Below, piece by piece: positions 22,953 through 33,750 of a DNA stretch of 64,000 bases (its first letter is position 1; every line of letters begins with the position of its first letter). The translations under genes and the position numbers were made by a program. Source of the DNA: Gigantopelta aegis. Its lineage: Eukaryota; Mollusca; Gastropoda; Neomphalida; Peltospiridae. Location: contig NC_054704.1 in NCBI RefSeq assembly GCF_016097555.1, positions 24,048,238 through 24,112,237 on the forward strand. Reading direction: 5' to 3'. Below the pieces are notes generated by a model. That model ran no database searches. It saw nothing but the letters and a program-made list of their open reading frames with translations, and was not told where the DNA came from.

Positions 22953-23160
22953 TACATACACACAGCAACGGCATGGGACATTTTGTGAGGCCAGAAAGGA
23001 TTTAATTATCCCTTGCGCCAGTGCATTAATATCTATGTATGTAACAGTCAACCTCGACATACATACAATATACAGATATTCATACATCAATACATACATA
23101 CATATATACATACATACATACATACATACATAAATACATACATACATACATACATATACA
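22905..23160. repeat. (CA)n and (CATA)n microsatellites
   Basis: CA repeats run about 22907-22947. CATA-type repeats run about 23080-23158. Confidence 0.85.
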
Positions 23161-23424
23161 AACAAACTCACTGTTATCGGTGCTGGAAATAGTCGTGTTC
23201 CATTTTAAGAAACTGCTGTGTATTGCAAACTTCGGTTTGGAAACAGCTATTGGTGGAGCCAGTGGTGTTGGAATACATGTACATTGTTGTTAAGATACTG
23301 TCAAGTATTTCACAATTTACACCTTTGTTAATAATAATAATAATGACATCAACATATTATTTAAATAAATGATTAATCTTTTAACAGAATGTCAAATGAA
23401 CTGGTCATGATGCATCTTTTATTT

Positions 23425-23688
23425 CAACTTATTTTCGTGTTTATATGCTATTACGGTTCAAGCATGCTGTCCTGGGCACACACCTCAGCTATCTGGTCTG
23501 TCTGTCCAGCACAGTGGGTTAGTTGTTAGTTTTTACTGGTTAGTGAGAGAGAGGAGGGTGTAGTGGTCTTATACCTACACATTGGGTCGTTACAACTCGC
23601 TCTGGATGAGAGCCTGAACAGGGCTGCGAACCCAGTACCTACCAGCCTTATGTCCGATGACTTAAGCACGACACCGGCTCTGATATAT
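23425..23688 (-). mobile_element. type D SINE
   Basis: The reverse complement has a tRNA-like head (GTGTCGTGCTTAAGTCATCG, then GGGTTCGCAGCC) followed by the CCACTACACCCTCCTCTC and CACTGTGCTGG blocks and the TATAAACACGAAAATAAGTT tail, as in the copy at 1098. Confidence 0.65.
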
Positions 23689-23957
23689 TGGTTAATAATA
23701 ATGCTTAACGCTCACAGAACTGCTATACTGAACGCATTGTTCATACAGCAATCGGGGCTGAGGTGTGTGTGGGGGTTGAGTGCGGGAAGCTGTACATAAC
23801 ACAAGTTTACCCCCGCCTCTATAATGCTATTGAACATATAATATTATGTTAGATGTACATGTACATAATATAACACATTCTACAATCAGCCTACTCTTCG
23901 AACGTTGCATAATTGTTAAACGATACCTAAATATATTTCAAAGACAGACACACACAC

Positions 23958-23959
23958 AC

Positions 23960-24021
<62 letters not shown>

Positions 24022-24043
24022 TGTGTGTGTGTGTGTGTGTGTG
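23958..24043. repeat. (GA)n/(GT)n microsatellite
   Basis: A GA run from about 23962 to 24018 passes into a GT run to 24043. Confidence 0.9.
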
Positions 24044-24121
24044 CATATGTGCGAATGAGAGACACAAAAAAGATAGAGACAGATAGAAAGAAAGAGGTAT
24101 ATGAGAAACAGAAAAACAATA

Positions 24122-24330
24122 CGGTGGTGTAATAGTTAAGCCATCTGACATAATCCTCTAGGTATTGGCTTGGCATCGTGGTACCTGTTCCCACCCAGTT
24201 GAATAATTCAGTGGCCTCTACCCCGACTTCTTTCTCTCTAACCACTAACCCACTGTCCAGGACAGACAGACCAGATAGATAAGAGGTGTGCCCAGAAGCA
24301 CACAAATAAGTATAAATGAATGAATTAATG
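24122..24330 (+). mobile_element. degenerate type D SINE
   Basis: It carries a weak tRNA-like head (GGTGGTGTAATAGTTAAGCC) and the CTCTAACCACTAACCCACTG block, then a tail with ATAAGTATAAATGAATGAAT. Confidence 0.5.
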
Positions 24331-24479
24331 AAAAGGAAAATGTTTTTAACAACACCAGCACATTTTGAACTAATGCTGTATGATGGCTAACATATAGTGG
24401 AGCTGTCAACATCAATAAATTTCAAGATGGCCGACAAAATTCAAAATGGCCACCATAGTATGGCTATTTCGATAATTGC

Positions 24480-24790
24480 TCGAGAAAGATTTATAAGGCA
24501 ACTCCTATTCATAAAGCAGGAAGGAATTTTTTATATACACTTTCCCATAGTCAAGACAGTACAAGTCACGACCTTTGATGTACGTGTCATGGGGCTAGTA
24601 GTTGGGACCTGGCAAAGAGTCGAGTCTATAAAGAGCGATTGATACTGAGACCCATCGCACCTGAGGCGAGTGCTAAACCACTGAGCTACACACTGAGCTA
24701 CACTCTGAGCTACACACTGAGCTACACTCTGAGCTACACGCTGAGCTACACACTGAGCTACACACTGAGCTACACTCTGAGCTACACACT
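24480..24790 (-). mobile_element. degenerate type A SINE with expanded A-box repeat
   Basis: The reverse strand matches the type A body weakly (CACGACCTTTGATGTAC, GGCAAAGAGTCGAGTC) and the head ends in CACTGAGCTACAC. At 24672-24790 the 12-bp unit ACTGAGCTACAC/T, the complement of the tRNA A box (GTAGCTCAGT), is repeated about nine times. The microsatellite therefore grew from the promoter box of the SINE. Confidence 0.65.
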
Positions 24791-24886
24791 GCCCCACTGA
24801 AGCAAGACTGCTAGATAAATGTACATTTTTGTATATAATATAATTAGCCATTTAAAGCAAGTACGAGTATATATTTATTACATTAC

Positions 24887-27800
24887 CCTTTTCTTCACAC
24901 ACAAATCGTGATTTTCCGTTAGGACGTTTATTCTTCCAGAATCCTGTCTCGACGTCCATAGCAACGCCCGGATAATTACCGAAAGGCACCGAAGGTCCTG
25001 GAGTTGGCCAGAATGATGAGCCTAAAGTAGTCCCGTCAGTCCACTTGTAACTGGATCCCTGCGCGTCATAACTGAGTCCTATCCATGTATTCGGAACCGC
25101 GATGCTTTTAGGAAATAATAAATAATTACTGTAGTGTTTACCATAATACACATTGTATATTTTCCTAATTTTACCTCTAGTATTAATTCTGTACCAGTTC
25201 TGCTTGCGTTAGCATAAATCTCAACAGCTGTCATATACCCGGTACAGTTCAATATTACAGGCTAAAAAGGACTTAAAAAGTTATCAATATTTTAAACGTT
25301 ATTGTTAATACAGAATTGGGAGCAGACCGCAGGGTTATGCTCCGTCTGTATAGATCTTTAGTTAGAATAAAACCTGACTATCGATGTGAGGTGGGGGTTT
25401 TGGGGTTTGTTTTGTCGGTTTCCAACATTGATTTAACAGACACGTAAGAAACTCCTTCATGTTTTATTTAACCACCCTAGTGTATCAAACCACTCAAAAT
25501 TGTGTTTGATCTTGCGTATTTGAAGAAAGATCGTACAGATGCTGTTGTATATCAACAATATTTCATGGAAATTCAAGGCAGGTACCGTGATTACATTCTT
25601 GTTTATACAGAAGGTAAATGGGATGGGAATTTTGTCGATTGTGCTACCGTTTTTCCATTAAAATAATACTTTCCATGAGACTGCTCGATTCGGCATCAAT
25701 CTTTAATGCTGAAGTTTGGGCAGTCATTAAAGCCTTGGAAGAAATAAAGTATTCTATTGCATCCAAATTTATTATTTTCACAGATTCACTTCCGTGTCTT
25801 CGAGCTTTCTGTAATATGAAGCTGCAACATCTCTTAACTGGAATGGTGATATGAAATGTGTGTCCATTGTCAATAAAGACATTGTATTTTGTTAGGTGCC
25901 AGCCATGTTGGCATCAAGGGTAATGAAAAGGCAGATTCAGCTGTCAAGTCTGCTTTAGATTTGACTCGTGCCAGCGAAGGTGTACTTTACACCGATTTTA
26001 AGCATGGCATTAATCAATGTATTTTATCAACTTGAGAGATGCGAGAGGAAACCTGCTACATTTTTTCCCCATTAGTAGCAAGGGATCTTTTATATGCACC
26101 ATCCTACAGACAAGATAGCACATACCACGGCCTTTCACATACCAGTTGTGGTGCACTGGCAGGAACGATCCTGAACAAACAACCCAGACAGTTTAAGGTA
26201 TATGCTTAAGATAGTGTGTTTGAACCTTATGTGGATATAAATCCGTAAATCAAGTTAAAATTGAAACGCTGATTACCTAAATAACAGCATGCCCAGGAGC
26301 GGTTGCAAAATTGTTCAAGGGCGGGGATGTACCTTCCAAACCTATGGTATTCCACAATACATCAACATGTATTATATTGAGGATTTCTATGGTATTTTAA
26401 AGGCGCGGACCCTGGTATCAGCCCGTGAAAATGCATAGTAATCTATCTCTTATCTCTGGAGCATTCGGCAATTATCGCTTAGCAAATAAACTGACTAAGT
26501 TACTTCCATCCAAGATGTTCCGAAAAGTCGGTAACCAATTTGTTATTTAGCTCATTCGCACTAGTTCGCGAAAAACATTTTAATCATTATAGGAACCCTT
26601 ACGACTCCCGTAAGCTTGCTTTGTGGAACGGCTGTAAAGTTTACGGTGCCAGTTGTAAAATTCACCTTAAGTCACTATAATTAACCTTAGCTGTGATTCT
26701 TTCGTGGAACGGGGCCCTGTAACACATCTGAATAACGTTATAAAAGAGTGAAACTAAAGTCTGTGATGTTTAAACGGGGAAATACAGTCTAAAAATAGAT
26801 AGACAGGAGCTTGGCTGTTTAACTGTTACTTCTCAGAGGTACGTGCATTTTTATAAGTAAACTAACAGGCAAAAGACACTTATCACTTTTAAAATAAGTT
26901 TATCTGAATTAAAGATACTGCAATAAGTTTGAAAGTAATGAGAAAACATTCGCCAAAACACACCCTGTGTTTCCAAAAAGTCACTGTTTCCGGAGTCATG
27001 AAAAATGTGAAAAACAACATAACTTGAATTTGTTAAAAATACTCGTGCATAAATACCGGAGGGGGACAAAGCAAGGAAGCAGTATCAAAAAGAACATCAG
27101 AGATGCCGAGACTGACCCAAGCAGAACGCAACAGAGCTATCGGTATGGCCGATATGGGGGCCTCTCAACGGTAGATTGCAAGAACCTTCAACTACAGTCA
27201 AGCCGCCATCAGCAACTTGTTGAGCCGTTATCAGCAGACAGGTCAGGCACAAGACCATGCAAGATCGGGAAGACCAAGGGTCACAACGCCAGCAGAAGAC
27301 CGCTACATCCGAACAATACACTTGCGGAACCGATTCGTGACGGCGATGTCAACCGCGGCGACAGCACTAGGACACCCCATTAGCAGACGAACAGTCTTAC
27401 GACGACTCCGCAGGGCTGGTATCAGAGCTTTCCGCCCCTTCCGTGGAATGGCCTTGACCCCTCTACACCGTCAACGCAGATTACAATGGGCACGAACTGT
27501 ACGTCGGTGGCAGCGGCGTGATTGGGAAAGGGTGCTGTTCACGAATGAAAGTCGCTTCACATGTTCCGAAATGAAGGCAGAGTTCGTGTTTATCGACGTA
27601 GGGGAGAGCGACTGGCACCGAACTGCATCCAAGATGTGCACCCTTTTGGTGGAGGCGGCGTCATGGTATGGGGCGGTATTTGCGGTCAACAGACAACAAG
27701 CCTTCTCATCATCCGTGGAAATCTGACTGGTCAAAGATACAGGGATGAAATGTTGCGACCTGTTGTAGTGCCATTCTTGCGTCAACAGCCTAGTGGTACC

Positions 27801-30800
27801 CTTTTGCAGCAGGACAATGCACGACCTCATACAGCCAGACTTGTTCAGGATTATCGCAACAACGTTAACGTTAACGTATTGCCTTGGCCATCATGTTCTC
27901 CAGACATGAATCCCATAGAGCATCTCTGGGATCCTCTTGATTGACAGCTGAGACAACGCGTACCTCTCCAGCAAATCGACAGCAGCTTGAACAGGTTTTG
28001 TTAGATGTTTGGCGCAGAATTCCTGCTGACGTCATCCGGCAACTGACGACATCCATGAGGAGACGTGTTTTGGCGTATATTGATGCAAGGGGTGGTCACA
28101 CACGCTACTGAGGACATGTCTTGTCCCATGATTTGACTTTAGAAGCACCGTTTGACCCCATGTCTCTTTCGCTCGGCCTTATGGCAAGTGCACTATCGAT
28201 ATGGCAATGTTGTTGTTTTTTGTAAAGACATTGAAAAATGATTCCTTTCAGTAAAATAATCATCATAAACATCACATGTCTTGGTTTTTCTTTATGGACC
28301 TACTGAACAAGGTGATAAGTTTCTTTTGCCTGTTAGTTTATGTGAACATGTAGTTTGGGGTATTAAAAAAGCCAAGATGACCAGAAACACTTCGGATGTA
28401 CGAAAATGGATATTCTAAACAATAAAATGTACGTTACTTCTAATTTAAATTATCCAAAACGGCTAAAATCAAGCGCTTTTGCAAGGGTGTGTTTTTTTCC
28501 ACGAGGAGCATTAATCGATATACCCTATATACCGAGTTGGTACGACTCAATGGGTAAGTATAAGACCACTACACCCTCTTCTCTATCACTAGCCACTAAC
28601 AACTAACAACTAACCCACTGTCCTGGGCAGACAGACCATATAGCTGAGGTTTATGCCTAGGACAGCGTGCTTCAACCTAAATTGGATATAAGCACGAAAA
28701 TATGTTGAAATGAAAATGAAATAGTGAAAACTATGCCGTAGTGCTATCACTTTAAAGTTTGATGGAGGGGTGTGTGCCTGATGTTTGTCTAGCAAATAAT
28801 AGTGTACGGGCATATGTAATTCCGTGGGACTTGAATGTAAATTTTTGGAACCATCCATGATTGTAATTGTTATAGTATGTATATAACAAAAAAATATGGT
28901 GGCATTTTTTCTAATGAAGGTCTAGGTCATTTGTACGTTGTTCAAGGTCAGTCCCAGAAATTAACTTATAGTATCAATGTGAGAGGTCTTTTTTCTTTAG
29001 AACATGGACATGTAGCATATTGATGGATAGCTTCTGGTGAGTATTGTATAGGTAAGTCAATATTATATATGGATATGGTATACAGGGTCATAAAACAAGT
29101 TAATAACCATTTTTAATTAAATATAGTTTTAAAAAATATCTCTTTTGTTCTAAAAACCTATGCGAATTTAGTTTATATTATAAAATTTATATGTGCATAA
29201 ATTATCTCTGTTTTTAAGGTGAGCAAACTATATTATCTGCCTTCAAATAATATGTGTGCATTTCACTCAATATTAACATCATCATCCGATGCATCACCAT
29301 CAAAGACAAATGTGTGTCTGTGATGCTAAAAACATGTCATTTTGCATTTTGAGACATATCTTAGGAAATATTTCTTTAATAGGAACTTTTGAGATTTATT
29401 CGGTGACTGTTGTGACAGCCATTTTTTACATAATATGTCCATTACACATTTTGAAGTTTATCGCTTAATGACAATTTCATGTTGTTTTTTGAATAGGTAA
29501 CATTAAAGATTCACATTGTTTCTACAAAACTAGTATGGTTTTTATTTAATAAATAATTCAAGGGCAAACGTGTTTCTTTAGAGAAGGGTTATGACCACGT
29601 TATCTCTTTGGGGAAAGTGACTTACATATTTAATTGTGTTGCAAACATTCCCATGATTCACATTGCTTGTTTTGTGATGCAGCCTATTCATCACTCAATG
29701 TGTGATGTGAAGATGGAAGTTAACTGGCATTCTGAATTCCACTACCAAATGTTCATGATCATCCTAGACCACCCTCTGTATGCCAATGATAAACGGATCG
29801 AATGTATAGTATGTCCTTTAAGTCATAGTGAATATCACTTAATTGTGCTTCTCAGATAACTTCATATAAATATGGCAGCCCTCAATGTCGTAGCAAATCT
29901 TCTTGAAGATAGTGAATTAGTATATAGGCTGAAATTGCCTCTTCAGGATTCCTTTCCCAAACCCGCTAATGAGACACCCCCCCCCCCCCCCCCCCCCCCC
30001 AGTCTTACAATAGAAGGCATATATGCTTTATATTTCACGTCGGTCAAAGACTGATGCAATCACAGAGCTAAATCATTAACCCCGTTCCAGGTTTGTTTTC
30101 CAGTTCTGCAGTCGGAAATTGAATTATTGCTCTTTCTCGAAACATTTCAAAAGCAAACATCTTTTTGCATATAAATATTTGATCATTATTGGCTTCTTGA
30201 AACAAGACAAACTAGGTGACTTTCAGTTCATTTGTAAGATTTGGCGACACTTAATGAACACATTGTTAATGTATATGCTTAATCTTGGCAAGGTGCTTCA
30301 CGGTGAAAAAAGCAGGATAAACATTCTCTGCCGTTGGTATGACCAAGAACACGAGCAGAATAATGCTTCTATGTATAACTGGAGTCATCTATGAAGATCG
30401 GTCAAAAGTTGGAAAATCTCAGACACTGAACAGACCAAATACACACAAAAGACATTTCTGAGAGATATAAAGGTGGGATATATGGAAAATATATTTAGAG
30501 AAAGCAGCAAATAGACGAGGAATTGAAGTCCAAGCTTTCAATGATATGATGGACAGAATGTTAAGATGGACAATGACCAATATGATATATTTATGAAGGA
30601 ATGGCTTGTTTCTCAAATAGTTTCAAGATGAATAATCTTGTCTTCAAATGACCTAACTCGGAGAACAACAGCATCTTTCTTGGAGGAAGACTGCCAGGCT
30701 TTATTACATTTCTTGTCAAATATAGAGACATTTTGCTTTAAGGAGGTGATGCTGTCAGTGAAGGACATTCTGAGATCTAAATACGCACAGTGGACAGTTG

Positions 30801-32714
30801 TCTTGGTTCTGGCAAGCGCAGCAACATCTGTGAAACTGAATATTTTTATAGCCATGGTTTCCTTTTGATGCTGGAAACACTTTTCAATAACTGATGTCTT
30901 GAAATATAGGACTGGCAGGTGTCTTTCATTGCCCATTTTGTATTCATTGGTAGGAGAAAGGAAACATATACTGGGCCACTGGAGAGGCAATAATTAATAC
31001 ATATTTCTGTGCTTTAACCAGACCAGCAACAATCTCAGAGTACGGAAAGTGCTTTTAACCGTAATACAGCATGCAGGAAAATGTAGTTTACCATAATTGC
31101 TATTACCAACTAAATCGGCACATGCCTTGCGCTGGTGTACCATAGAGCTAGAAAGTTAAAGTTTGTTTTGTTCAACGACACCACTGGAGCACATTACTTT
31201 ACTAATCATCGGCTATTGGATGCCAAACATTTCGTCATATAATCTAAGAGGAAACCGCTGTAGCTTTCCTTTGGTGTACCAGGCGTGGGGCACTGGTTAA
31301 GACGGGGGAAAACCAAACAATCAGAGCTGGAGTTCACTTAAGGGATTCAATCCTTCAACTCAAGCACACCAGGTGAATCATCTATCGACTGAGCTAGATC
31401 AGTCTGGAAAATTCTACGATAGGCCATTAATGCATGTAGGAAGTTCCATTTATGTCGCTGCAAGAAATGGTCTTGAAATGTTTCAAGGCTTTTCCATTAT
31501 GCAGAGACATGTCAGTATGTTACACAGGCAGATTCTGGGTATACAAGGGGTGATACTCTTTTTATGACATACTAGTATTTGCTGTATTGTTACAGGCTGT
31601 CAGGTCGAAAATTATGTGTTATTGATTATTTTTTAAAATGCAGCAAGGGGCCACCCATAACGTACATTTGCCCATTTGGGAAGGGATTTGGGCATTACAA
31701 GGGGAGGGGTGCATACGCCAACATATATTATTTTATTGATGTAAGATGAATGCAATCTTTGCTCCTAATTGTATCCGATGTACTTTTCAGCGTGGAAGAT
31801 CAACGTACACCTGGACATGCGGAGGGGGTGGAGGTAGGGGTAATGATCAAATGTACAAAAAATGTACATGGGGAGGAGAGATAAAACAATCTTTGATTTT
31901 GAAAAATATATTACTTTATGGATGGTCTACAGTTAGTAGTCTGAAAGCCCTACTACCTATTTTATAGTGACAAGATTACACACATCTCTAAGCAAACTTA
32001 TTTGTGCTTAGTCAATGTCCACGTTGTACACACTACCAGAAAGGTGTGTGCACCCCCTACTTTTGAGTTACACTAACTAGACCCTTTTTGACAGACACTA
32101 AATACCACTTTTGTAACAGAAACTGCAAATGTGTGGTTAATTTGACCAAATATGATATAACATCTAGTAGTTAGAATATTTTACACCCACCCCGTTTTCA
32201 AATTTCTATACCCGCTCTTAACAACAATAAAACAAATATTTACTGATGTTTTAGTGTAGTTTACATGGTTTCCTTTCTTTTAACATACTACATGCCAATA
32301 TTTTAAAGACAGTATACGGTGACACCTTATTTCAATTAGCACCTTGAACAGATTTATAGTGGTGACCTTTGGTGACCTCAAAATGACCTTGATATTCATT
32401 AGCAAAAATGCCACCATATTTTTTCTGAATCTGTATATAATAGTGATTATAAATATCACTGGTTTCAAAAATTAACATGAAATTCCCACGGGACCTATTT
32501 TAGCTACATATGTTCCTACACTATGTCTTACAATACATAAATCGTAAAATTAAAACAACAAACCTGAAGTTTTTCGATCCTTGAAGGTAGTTGAGAATAT
32601 CCTGTTGTTTCGCTTCAGTGTCCACCTTTGTCAAAGCAAAACCGTTTCGCCGACAAGTTTCGTAAGCATGGTTCCATTGAAGATAATTCTTGAACAATAC
32701 ATAGCGACCGGATA
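24887..32714 (-). CDS. C-type lectin-like protein, exons 2 and 3 (partial gene model)
   Basis: Exon 2 (32714-32564) follows a TTTCAG acceptor and encodes the first half of a C-type lectin domain (SGRYVLFKNYLQWNHAYETC, then RRNGFALTKVDTEA), ending in phase 2 at AG|GTTTGT. Exon 3 (25104-24887) begins in the matching phase after an AAAAG acceptor. It encodes the second half: TWIGLSYDAQGSSYKWTDGT, a divergent loop, then KSRFVCEEKG, with a possible GTAATG donor. The phases fit exactly across a 7.5-kb intron filled with mobile elements. The WIGL and FVCE motifs and outer cysteines are present. The inner cysteine pair and the EPN/QPD and WND calcium-site motifs are not seen, so calcium-dependent sugar binding is doubtful. 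A signal exon should lie upstream but was not found. Joining these two exons is an inference from phase and order. Confidence 0.55.
25500..26035 (+). mobile_element. non-LTR retrotransposon fragment, RNase H domain
   Basis: Degenerate coding in shifting frames gives FDLAYLKKDRTDAVVYQQYF, then VYTEGKWDGNFVDCA, then NAEVWAVIKALEEI with FIIFTDSLPCLRA, and finally SHVGIKGNEKADSAVKSALD. These match the RNase H core found at the end of Jockey/I-type pol proteins. The first Asp of the YTDG box is Glu here. Frame changes near 25640 and 25900 show it is dead. Confidence 0.65.
26036..26168 (-). mobile_element. type A SINE fragment
   Basis: Reverse-orientation body blocks are present: GCAAGGGATCTTTTATATGC, CACATACCACGGCCTTT and AGTTGTGGTGCACTGGC. 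Head and tail are missing. Confidence 0.65.
26860..28339 (+). mobile_element. Tc1-like DNA transposon, inactivated
   Basis: Inverted terminal repeats begin AACTAACAGGCAAAAGACAC on the left and are mirrored at 28313-28339. TA dinucleotides at 26858-26859 and 28340-28341 fit the TA target duplication of the Tc1/mariner superfamily. The total length of about 1.48 kb is typical. It encloses a broken transposase (separate entry). It sits inside an older MITE copy. Confidence 0.85.
27103..28111 (+). pseudogene. Tc1-like transposase (DDE), with stop and frameshifts
   Basis: From ATG 27103 (MPRLTQAERNRAIGMADMGA) an amber stop follows SQR. The same frame then continues through the paired helix-turn-helix region (YSQAAISNLLSRYQQTGQAQ, SGRPRVTTPAEDRYI) to VLFTNESRF. 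A frameshift near 27560 leads to HPFGGGGVMVWGGI, LLQQDNARPHTARL and PDMNPIEHLW, and another near 27945 to DVWRRIPADVIRQL and the natural stop at 28109. Family members have a DDE catalytic triad. Here the second Asp (QQDNARPH) and Glu (NPIEHLW) are present, but the first Asp is Asn (FTNESRF instead of FTDESRF). It cannot catalyse transposition. Confidence 0.85.
28540..28725 (+). mobile_element. type D SINE fragment
   Basis: It has body and tail blocks CCACTACACCCTCTTCTCTA, CACTGTCCTGGGCAGACAGA and GGATATAAGCACGAAAATAT. The tRNA-like head is lost. Confidence 0.6.
28790..28960 (+). repeat. dispersed repeat, inverted relative to copies in the 32-34 kb duplication
   Basis: Blocks TAATAGTGTACGGGCATATG, CCGTGGGA and AAAATATGGTGGCATTTTTT match the complement of 32390-32530 and of the second duplicate at about 33430-33560. 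The sequence has no coding potential that I recognise. Confidence 0.5.
28961..29960. other. AT-rich non-coding sequence
   Basis: No gene is recognised. An open frame of 83 residues at 29608 has no familiar motif and no splice context. Confidence 0.35.
29976..30001. repeat. poly(C) run
   Basis: About 26 consecutive C residues. Confidence 0.9.
30110..30990 (+). other. coding-like decayed sequence, identity unknown
   Basis: Frames such as YKYLIIIGFLKQDKLGDFQF with a following CRWYDQEHEQNNA stretch (30119-30394), and SFLEEDCQALLHFLSN followed by VKDILRSKYAQW (30638-30868), look protein-like. They are broken by stops and lie in different frames. The opposite strand is also open at 30613-30990. 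I do not recognise a domain. It may be a decayed transposon-borne gene. Confidence 0.2.
31150..31404 (-). mobile_element. SINE with type B tail and a third tRNA-like head
   Basis: The tail in reverse (AAAGTTTGTTTTGTTCAACG, CATCGGCTATTGGATGCCAA) is type B. The head in reverse begins TGATCTAGCTCAGTCGATAG and contains a GATTGAATCCC B box, unlike the type A and C heads. Confidence 0.6.
31648..31938. mobile_element. possible MITE with GGCCACCCATAACGTAC-like ends
   Basis: GGGGCCACCCATAACGTAC at the left resembles the complement of the right end (TACTTTATGGATGGTCTAC). Internal GTACAAAAAATGTACATGG is a small inverted motif. Target duplication was not resolved. Confidence 0.35.
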
Positions 32715-32785
32715 CTGAAAGATGAAAGAATTAAATTCAATTTTTTTTTTATTCAAACTAAAGTATCTCGAATCTATTAAATACA

Positions 32786-32872
32786 TAAAGTTAAAGTTTG
32801 TATTGTTTAACGACACCACTAGAGCACAATGATGTATTAATCATCGGCTATTGGATATCAAACAAACAAAAA
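32786..32872 (-). mobile_element. type B SINE tail fragment
   Basis: Reverse-orientation blocks AAGTTTGTATTGTTTAACG and CACCACTAGAGCACAATGAT are present. A second copy lies at 33827-33913 because of the tandem duplication. Confidence 0.65.
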
Positions 32873-33599
32873 ATTCGGTAAAAATATTAGAATCTTAAAG
32901 AAAATCCACTTCTTTTTTTTCTTCTGTTTGTTGTTGTTGTTGATGATGATGATGATGTTGTGTTTGTTTTGTTTTTTGTTGTTGATTTTTTAAAATTATT
33001 GTTATAGTGACAAGATTACACACATCTCTAAGCAAACTTATTTGTGCTTAGTCAATGTCCACGTTGTACACACTACCAGAAAGGTGTGTGCACCCCCTAC
33101 TTTTGAGTTACACTAACTAGACCCTTTTTGACAGACACTAAATACCACTTTTGTAACAGAAACTGCAAATGTGTGGTTAATTTGACCAAATATGATATAA
33201 CATCTAGTAGTTAGAATATTTTACACCCACCCCGTTTTCAAATTTCTATACCCGCTCTTAACAACAATAAAACAAATATTTACTGATGTTTTAGTGTAGT
33301 TTACATGGTTTCCTTTCTTTTAACATACTACATGCCAATATTTTAGACAGTATACGGTGACACCTTATTTCAATTAGCACCTTGAACAGATTTATAGTGG
33401 TGACCTTTGGTGACCTCAAAATGACCTTGATATTCATTAGCAAAAATGCCACCATATTTTTTCTGAATCTGTATAATAGTGATTATAAATATCACCGGTT
33501 CCAAAAATTAACATGAAATTCCCACGGGACCTATTTTAGCTACATATGTTCCTACACTATGTCTTACAATACATAAATCGTAAAATTAAAACAACAAAC

Positions 33600-33750
33600 C
33601 TGAAGTTTTTCGATCCTTGAAGGTAGTTGAGAATATCCTGTTGTTTCGCTTCAGTGTCCACCTTTGTCTAAGCAAAACCGTTTCGCCGACAAGTTTCGTA
33701 AGCATGGTTCCATTGAAGATAATTCTTGAACAATACATAGCGACCGGATA
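33600..33750 (-). pseudogene. duplicate C-type lectin exon 2 with an in-frame stop
   Basis: This exon is the upstream partner of 32564-32714 in the tandem duplication. It keeps acceptor, donor and length (151 bp) but has TTG changed to TAG at 33670-33668. Exon inclusion would truncate the protein, so only the downstream copy is usable. Confidence 0.75.

Larger units (their letters stand above)
26395..28460 (+). mobile_element. AAAGGGGC-terminal MITE copy, interrupted by other elements
   Basis: Pieces at about 26395-26435, 26713-26859 and 28340-28460 match in order the intact copy at 49846-50213 (CCCGTGAAAAT; CTGTAACACAT then CTAAAAATAGA and CTTCTCAGA; then AACACTTCG and TCTAAAC). A Tc1-like element is inserted between the last two pieces. 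Another sequence ending GTGGAACGGGGCCCTG is inserted between the first two. Confidence 0.5.

Noticed and set aside
29608..29859. 83-residue frame as a gene
   Set aside because: No recognisable motif, no splice context, and biased only by chance AT composition.
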